A DNA stretch of 7,784 nucleotides from Methanobacteriota archaeon. GTDB taxonomy: Archaea > Thermoplasmatota > JASEFT01 > JAUWIS01. The notes below the pieces were generated by a model that made no database searches, was not told the DNA's origin, and saw only the letters and a list, made by a program, of their open reading frames with translations. Each line of letters begins with the position of its first letter. The first letter of the stretch is position 1. The DNA lies in the NCBI GenBank assembly GCA_030605245.1, contig JAUWIS010000036.1:1-7784 (forward strand). Reading direction: 5' to 3'. Positions 4,437 to 7,784 of the stretch are shown here, piece after piece. The position numbers and the translations under genes were made by a program.

Positions 4437-4486
4437 AAGGGGCTTGGAGTGAGTCTCAGACTCGGGTTCAAATCCCGGCGGGAGCA

Positions 4487-4918
4487 TTACCTTATTCTCA
4501 ACGTTTTTAATCCAGTTTTCTTATCTTTTTCTCTTTTCAGTTTAATTTTGTTCAACCTTAATATTACGATTTCATTCACAACATTCACCGTAGCTTTAAA
4601 GAGATGACCACCATGAACCCTCTGTTTTTCATCTGCTAATGTGCAGTGTAGATGAAAAGTCTCTGCTATGCTTCCCTGCATTGAAACAATCTCCATTGGC
4701 TTCTCAAATGTTTTTTTGGTATATTTTTTCCCATCAAAATATCCTAACTCAAAATTTTTTAACTGTCCTATCCCAGAGAGTATTATACCTGATTCAATAT
4801 CACATGATTTAACAATTTTTTCCATTGATTCAAAAAAATCCTCTCCATCATCTAATTTCACAATGACAAGATTTGACTCTGTTTTAAATTGCATAATCAA
4901 TGAATGAAGATACAGCAT
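4487..4918 (-). CDS. PPC domain (DUF296) protein
   Basis: The 143-aa protein (135 aa if started at ATG 4894) is a single PPC domain, the plant-and-prokaryote-conserved fold that forms trimers and also occurs in plant AT-hook proteins. Landmarks counted from the ATG at 4894: LDDGEDFFESM (14-24), GIILSGIGQLKNFELGYFD (36-54), GSIAETFHLHCTLAD (74-88) and HGGHLFKATV (94-103). The histidines of HLH and HGGH are those that bind metal in related structures. The biochemical role in archaea is unknown. Neither ATG has a good Shine-Dalgarno; MQFKTESNLV (4894) resembles the usual family start, so the first 8 residues may not be translated. The stop codon touches the tRNA-Glu 3' end. It lies 59 bases after purD and may share its transcript. 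Confidence 0.88.
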   Translation of the reverse strand: MLYLHSLIMQFKTESNLVIVKLDDGEDFFESMEKIVKSCDIESGIILSGIGQLKNFELGYFDGKKYTKKTFEKPMEIVSMQGSIAETFHLHCTLADEKQRVHGGHLFKATVNVVNEIVILRLNKIKLKREKDKKTGLKTLRIR

Positions 4919-4977
4919 TATTTACTTTTTCCATTAGGTTGTCAGACTCAAAGATAATCATTCAAATTTTTCAAAAG

Positions 4978-6291
4978 TTATTTTCTCAGAGTCTCCATCC
5001 TCTTAACCTTTTTTTCAATATAATCCTGTTTTCCTATATCATGCCTGACATATATTTCCCCTGAAATATGCTTTAAACCTTTTTCAGTAATAATTTCTGC
5101 TTCTTCAATACTATGGGCAATTCCTACAATACCAAGTGCCCTTGATGTTGTAGTATATATTTTCCCATTTTTCTCATTCACAGAAGCATAAAACAGTTCA
5201 GCGCCATTTTTCTCAACATTTTTTTCATCAATCCTTAACTCCCTACCAGACATTGGTTTTATACCATATCCTTTTGGAACAACATACTTGCACACAGTAG
5301 ATTTTTTCATGAAAGAAACATCTTTTAATTTACCATCAACTATTTTGTTGCATATTTCTACAAAATCGGATTCAAGCAATGGTAAAACATTCATTGCTTC
5401 AGGGTCGCCAAACCTCGCGTTGCATTCAATAACTTTAGGACCTTTTTTACCCAGCATGAACTGCCCGTACAGTATTCCTTTATATTCTCTGCCCTCTTTC
5501 TTCATTGCATCTGTAATTTTTTGCATAATATCCACAGCAGTCTCATACTCGTTTTTCCTCAGAAAAGGGAGCAACCCGTTTTCCTGCGAATATGAACCCA
5601 TACCACCGGTGTTAGGTCCTTCGTCATTTTCAAAAGCCCTTTTGTTGTCCTGAACAGCAGGCATGGGAACAATTGTTTTCCCATCACAAAAGCCTTGAAG
5701 CGTAAACTCCTCACCAACTATTTTTTCCTCAACAACAACCTTTGGAATTCCCCCTATCCTATTTTCAATGATTTTCTTCACATAATCCAGCGCATCATCG
5801 GTATCCTTTAACTGCTCCCCAACAATCTTCACACCCTTGCCACCGGTGAGACCAGCAGGTTTTACAACAACTTCACCTGTTTTTTCAACAAAATTTTTTG
5901 CGTCATCTACATTATCAAAAACATTGTATTCAACATTTCCAGGAATACTGTATTTTTTCATTATGTCTCTCATAAAGGATTTTGATGTCTCTATCATGGC
6001 AGCATTTTTTTTAGGACCAACAGCAGATACACCATTTTTTTCCAGTTCATCAACAATTCCTTTTTCCAACGGTGCCTCAGGACCAACAACACACAGTTCT
6101 ATGTTTTTTCTTCCTGCATAATCAACAACCTTCTCAACATATGTTTCCTTCACCAGATGGAAATCCTCACACAGTTTCGCAATACCAGGGTTTTTGTTAT
6201 GCATGCAGGCAAACAGTTTTATATCGGATTTCTTCAATGCCTTTGCAATAGCATGCTCCCTCGCTCCACCACCAACAAGTAATACATTCAT
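4978..6291 (-). CDS. purD: phosphoribosylamine--glycine ligase (GAR synthetase)
   Basis: PurD catalyses ATP-dependent joining of phosphoribosylamine and glycine, step 2 of de novo purine synthesis, in the cytoplasm. The 437-aa product is full length. The N-domain begins with VGGGAREHA (6-14), followed by VVGPEAPL (68-75). The ATP-grasp region has VVKPAGLTGGKGV (142-154), VVVEEKIVGEEF (185-196), DNKRAFENDEGPNTGGMG (215-232) and ECNARFGDPEAMNVLP (289-304). The C-terminal domain ends near YVRHDIGKQDY. The ATG at 6291 has a strong AGGGGGGT ribosome binding site about 6 bases upstream. It follows pyrE and a possible 30-aa ORF in the same direction, so purine and pyrimidine steps may be expressed together. 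Nothing essential appears missing. Confidence 0.96.
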   Translation of the reverse strand: MNVLLVGGGAREHAIAKALKKSDIKLFACMHNKNPGIAKLCEDFHLVKETYVEKVVDYAGRKNIELCVVGPEAPLEKGIVDELEKNGVSAVGPKKNAAMIETSKSFMRDIMKKYSIPGNVEYNVFDNVDDAKNFVEKTGEVVVKPAGLTGGKGVKIVGEQLKDTDDALDYVKKIIENRIGGIPKVVVEEKIVGEEFTLQGFCDGKTIVPMPAVQDNKRAFENDEGPNTGGMGSYSQENGLLPFLRKNEYETAVDIMQKITDAMKKEGREYKGILYGQFMLGKKGPKVIECNARFGDPEAMNVLPLLESDFVEICNKIVDGKLKDVSFMKKSTVCKYVVPKGYGIKPMSGRELRIDEKNVEKNGAELFYASVNEKNGKIYTTTSRALGIVGIAHSIEEAEIITEKGLKHISGEIYVRHDIGKQDYIEKKVKRMETLRK

Positions 6292-6303
6292 TTTATTACC
6301 CCC

Positions 6304-6396
6304 CTAAAGTTTATACATTTTCCCTGAAAACTTCCACTGCATTTGGAATGAATTTTTTGCTTCCCAAAATTCAGCATCCTCTATTCCCTCAATCAT
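6304..6396 (-). CDS. possible 30-aa protein between pyrE and purD
   Basis: An ATG at 6396 overlaps the pyrE stop as ATGA and opens a 30-codon frame ending in TAG at 6304, twelve bases before the purD ATG; it almost exactly fills the gap. The peptide starts MIEGIEDAEFWEAKNS and ends FSGKMYKL. It contains two tryptophans and mixed charge, with no membrane segment, and reads like ordinary protein. A GTGAG element lies about 9 bases before the ATG. I do not recognise it. It could be a translationally coupled small protein, a remnant of a longer gene, or chance. Support rests on position and overlap only. Confidence 0.35.
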   Translation of the reverse strand: MIEGIEDAEFWEAKNSFQMQWKFSGKMYKL

Positions 6397-6896
6397 TTCA
6401 TCAGCTCACTAACCCTAACGAGAGGAATTAATTTCACATTATTCCTTCTCAAGAGTTCGGATGCGCCTTCTTCCCTGTCAACAACAACAATTGCCTTTTC
6501 AACAATCCCTTTGTTTTCCCTGATAACATTCACAGCAGTTAGTGTTGATTTTCCTGTTGTTGCAACATCCTCAACAACAACAACCTTTTCATTTTCCTTT
6601 AAATCACCTTCTATCTGCTTACCAGTACCATGTATCTTTTTTTCTTTTCTAACAATTACATACGACAAACCTGTTTCAAGTGATAGAGCAACAGCAATGG
6701 GTACCGCCCCGAGTTCCATACCCGCGATTTTTTCCTCTGTTATATATTTGCTCATTTCTTCTGCAATTTTTTTTAATATCTCGGGATTTGTGCTTGCCTT
6801 TTTTATGTCTATATAGTATTTGCTTTTCTTTCCGGATGTAAGGACGAATGCGCCAAATTTTATTGCCCCGCATTTCCTTAACATTTCCCCTAACAT
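6393..6896 (-). CDS. pyrE: orotate phosphoribosyltransferase
   Basis: PyrE transfers orotate to PRPP to make orotidine 5'-phosphate in UMP synthesis. The 167-aa protein has the family pattern: FVLTSGKKSKYYIDIKKA (17-34) near the orotate/PRPP site, GMELGAVPIAVALSLETG (59-76), the flexible-loop segment RKEKKIHGTGKQIEG (83-97), and the PRPP motif VVVVEDVATTGKST (105-118). I chose the ATG at 6896 because GGTGA, overlapping the carS stop, sits 6 bases ahead. The alternative upstream start at 6941 would overlap carS by 41 bases and add 15 residues unlike the family. The gap to carS is 4 bases, so the two are coupled. The length is slightly short but usual for archaeal PyrE. Confidence 0.94.
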   Translation of the reverse strand: MLGEMLRKCGAIKFGAFVLTSGKKSKYYIDIKKASTNPEILKKIAEEMSKYITEEKIAGMELGAVPIAVALSLETGLSYVIVRKEKKIHGTGKQIEGDLKENEKVVVVEDVATTGKSTLTAVNVIRENKGIVEKAIVVVDREEGASELLRRNNVKLIPLVRVSELMK

Positions 6897-6900
6897 TTTT

Positions 6901-7452
6901 TCACCATGGAACCTTTTTTTTACCAATCCTGTATCCTGCAATGTTCATTACCCTGTGAAGTAATGGTGATACAACCAATATAATAATTATGTGATAGATG
7001 GTAAATGTTTGAAGAAACCAGACGGGTGAGAAGATAATGAGAAACAGAAATGCGCCTGCTATAAAGTCAAGCTGGTCTATAACAGGGAGCTTCCCTCCTC
7101 TTTTTACGTTCAGTCTTCTTTTAACAAAACTTTTGTATAAATCACCAAACAATGCACCAAATGTTAAGCAGAAAAGAACAACAAAAAAACCTGGAAAAAA
7201 ACCAAAATCTGGAAATTCTATAATTTCTGCCGAATATGTCTGAACAACTCCTACGAACATTCCAAAAACAATACCACCCATCAATCCTTTCCATGTTTTC
7301 CCATCACCAAAAATCCTTTTTCCATCATAAAATTTTTTTCCAAAATCAACAGGTGTCCCGCCTCCAGCAATTACTGCAAAAGAGTTCGCGGCATAGGCAG
7401 GAAGTATAAGCCAGAGTGATTGAAGAATGAGTAATACTATATTGACAAGCAT
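6901..7452 (-). CDS. carS: CDP-archaeol synthase CarS
   Basis: CarS activates unsaturated archaetidic acid with CTP to form CDP-archaeol, the precursor of archaeal polar lipids, in the membrane. The 183-aa protein has about five membrane segments (about 3-29, 58-72, 89-102, 131-145 and 153-168). Its conserved loops are IFGDGKTWKGLMGG (47-60), FGDLYKSFVKRR (102-113), GGKLPVIDQLDF (119-130) and the C-terminal IAGYRIGKKKVPW. The invariant GDGKTWKG and PVIDQLDF patterns are those of the DUF46/CarS family. No Shine-Dalgarno precedes ATG 7452; a TTAAAT element about 25 bases upstream (opposite 7474-7480) could give a leaderless mRNA. It lies 31 bases after ileS and 4 bases before pyrE. Confidence 0.94.
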   Translation of the reverse strand: MLVNIVLLILQSLWLILPAYAANSFAVIAGGGTPVDFGKKFYDGKRIFGDGKTWKGLMGGIVFGMFVGVVQTYSAEIIEFPDFGFFPGFFVVLFCLTFGALFGDLYKSFVKRRLNVKRGGKLPVIDQLDFIAGAFLFLIIFSPVWFLQTFTIYHIIIILVVSPLLHRVMNIAGYRIGKKKVPW

Positions 7453-7483
7453 AAAGGATGAATGGGTTAAAAAGGATTTAACA

Positions 7484-7784
7484 TTATCTACATTTCATTT
7501 TCTTTATCCCTATCACGAATTCCTCATTTTCTATTTTCCATTCCTTGATGAAGGTTCCTTCTGCCTCACCAAACACTATGTTTTTTGTTCTTGTCTCGTT
7601 TTTAATGAATCCTTCCTGTTTTTTAAGCAGGTTTGTGAGTTCAGGGTTTGTGTTTACAGTTGTTTCAATGAAATCCTCAACATTTAAATTGGCTTCTTTT
7701 CTCATGTTCTGGATTCTCCGGATGATCTCCCTGGCAAAACCTTCGGATTTTATCTCCTCTGTCATTTCAGTGTCAACATAAACC
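7484..7784 (-). CDS. ileS: isoleucyl-tRNA synthetase, C-terminal fragment (gene runs off the window)
   Basis: The reading frame is open to the window edge and encodes the last 99 or so residues. The fragment opens VYVDTEMTEEIKSEGFAREI and contains RRIQNMRKEANLNVEDFI, the characteristic C-terminal anticodon-binding-region signature of class Ia IleRS (EGFAREhhRRhQphRK). The tail, ending KKMKCR, corresponds to the short C-terminal domain of archaeal/eukaryotic-type IleRS. The catalytic HIGH and KMSKS motifs lie outside the window. The ATG at 7765 is internal and not the real start. It is upstream of carS in the same direction; co-transcription is possible across the 31-base gap. Confidence 0.93.
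   Translation of the reverse strand, partial: VYVDTEMTEEIKSEGFAREIIRRIQNMRKEANLNVEDFIETTVNTNPELTNLLKKQEGFIKNETRTKNIVFGEAEGTFIKEWKIENEEFVIGIKKMKCR

Larger units (their letters stand above)
4255..4451 (+). other. tRNA-Glu intron at position 37/38 with BHB-like splice motif
   Basis: Archaeal splicing endonuclease recognises a bulge-helix-bulge. Here the central helix pairs CTCT (4249-4252) with GGAG (4446-4449). The 5' bulge is CGC (4253-4255), cut after G4254, and the 3' bulge is TGA (4450-4452), cut after G4451. The outer stem pairs AGCCC (4256-4260) with GGGCT (4440-4444), leaving T4445 as one extra unpaired base. The intron is 197 nt, far longer than the tens of bases usual for archaeal tRNA introns, yet too short to encode a homing endonuclease. 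Almost all of it is taken up by stem-loops. Confidence 0.85.
4215..4486 (+). tRNA. tRNA-Glu (anticodon CTC), split by a 197-nt intron
   Basis: Exon 1 is 4215-4254 (positions 1-37) and exon 2 is 4452-4486 (positions 38-73), giving a 75-nt mature tRNA. The acceptor stem pairs GCTCCCG with CGGGAGC, discriminator A4486. The D arm, GTGTAGTCCGGCCAATCAT, is the highly conserved archaeal tRNA-Glu form. The anticodon stem pairs GAGGC (4244-4248) with GTCTC (4453-4457, one G-U pair) across the intron, with CTC at 4251-4253. The T arm is TCGGG-TTCAAAT-CCCGG. CCA is not encoded. The 3' end directly abuts the stop codon of the convergent PPC gene, so T-runs such as 4504-4508 inside that gene may end its transcript. 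Without the splice model the two halves would look like an interrupted pseudogene. Confidence 0.9.

Noticed and set aside
4271..4471. Minus-strand frame across the tRNA-Glu intron as a gene or homing endonuclease
   Set aside because: It covers tRNA exon 2 and the hairpins, has no LAGLIDADG-like motif, and its content follows from palindromes. The tRNA reading explains the DNA better.
6897..6941. Upstream start for PyrE at 6941
   Set aside because: It lies within carS and adds residues atypical for PyrE; ATG 6896 has a well-placed GGTGA.

Overview
This is an A+T-rich archaeal chromosome segment. The archaeal assignment rests on SRP19, ribosomal protein S8e, CDP-archaeol synthase (CarS), a tRNA-Glu(CTC) whose intron sits at 37/38 beside a bulge-helix-bulge-like splice motif, tRNA genes without an encoded CCA, a BRE/TATA promoter at a near-leaderless gene, and GGTGA-type ribosome binding sites. 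The phylum cannot be fixed from the sequence alone; a euryarchaeal or DPANN-type archaeon is compatible.

Layout: (1) 1-309: a tRNA-Pro(GGG) gene on +, followed by a second copy of its 3' third whose T-loop is interrupted by two hairpins. (2) 310-1189, minus strand: an unknown 74-aa protein, S8e and SRP19, packed as a translation/secretion operon. (3) 1227-1555, plus strand: a BRE/TATA promoter, a 19-bp palindrome and a FUN14-family membrane protein whose end overlaps the next gene tail to tail. (4) 1542-3959, minus strand: a three-gene operon of ABC ATPase, ABC-2 permease and a CPBP (CAAX protease-like) membrane protein, all overlapping. (5) 3960-4486: no protein gene. It holds a promoter region, an array of hairpins and 54-bp tandem repeats punctuated by copies of the tRNA-Glu 5' end, and the tRNA-Glu(CTC) gene, split by a 197-nt intron with at least five near-perfect stem-loops. 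(6) 4487-7784, minus strand: the C-terminal end of isoleucyl-tRNA synthetase, then CarS (archaeal membrane lipids), PyrE (pyrimidines), a possible 30-aa ORF, PurD (purines) and a PPC/DUF296 protein.

The protein genes are mostly ordinary housekeeping genes. The unusual part is at the two tRNA loci. Both carry short strongly self-complementary hairpins and partial duplications of tRNA ends: 3'-end copy at tRNA-Pro, 5'-end copies at tRNA-Glu. One hairpin has the same 13-bp stem at both loci, about 4.1 kb apart, but different loops. This looks like a family of small palindromic elements that accumulates in and around tRNA genes, including inside an intron, without interrupting the mature tRNA sequence. 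No transposase, integrase or homing endonuclease is encoded in the window, so the mechanism is open.
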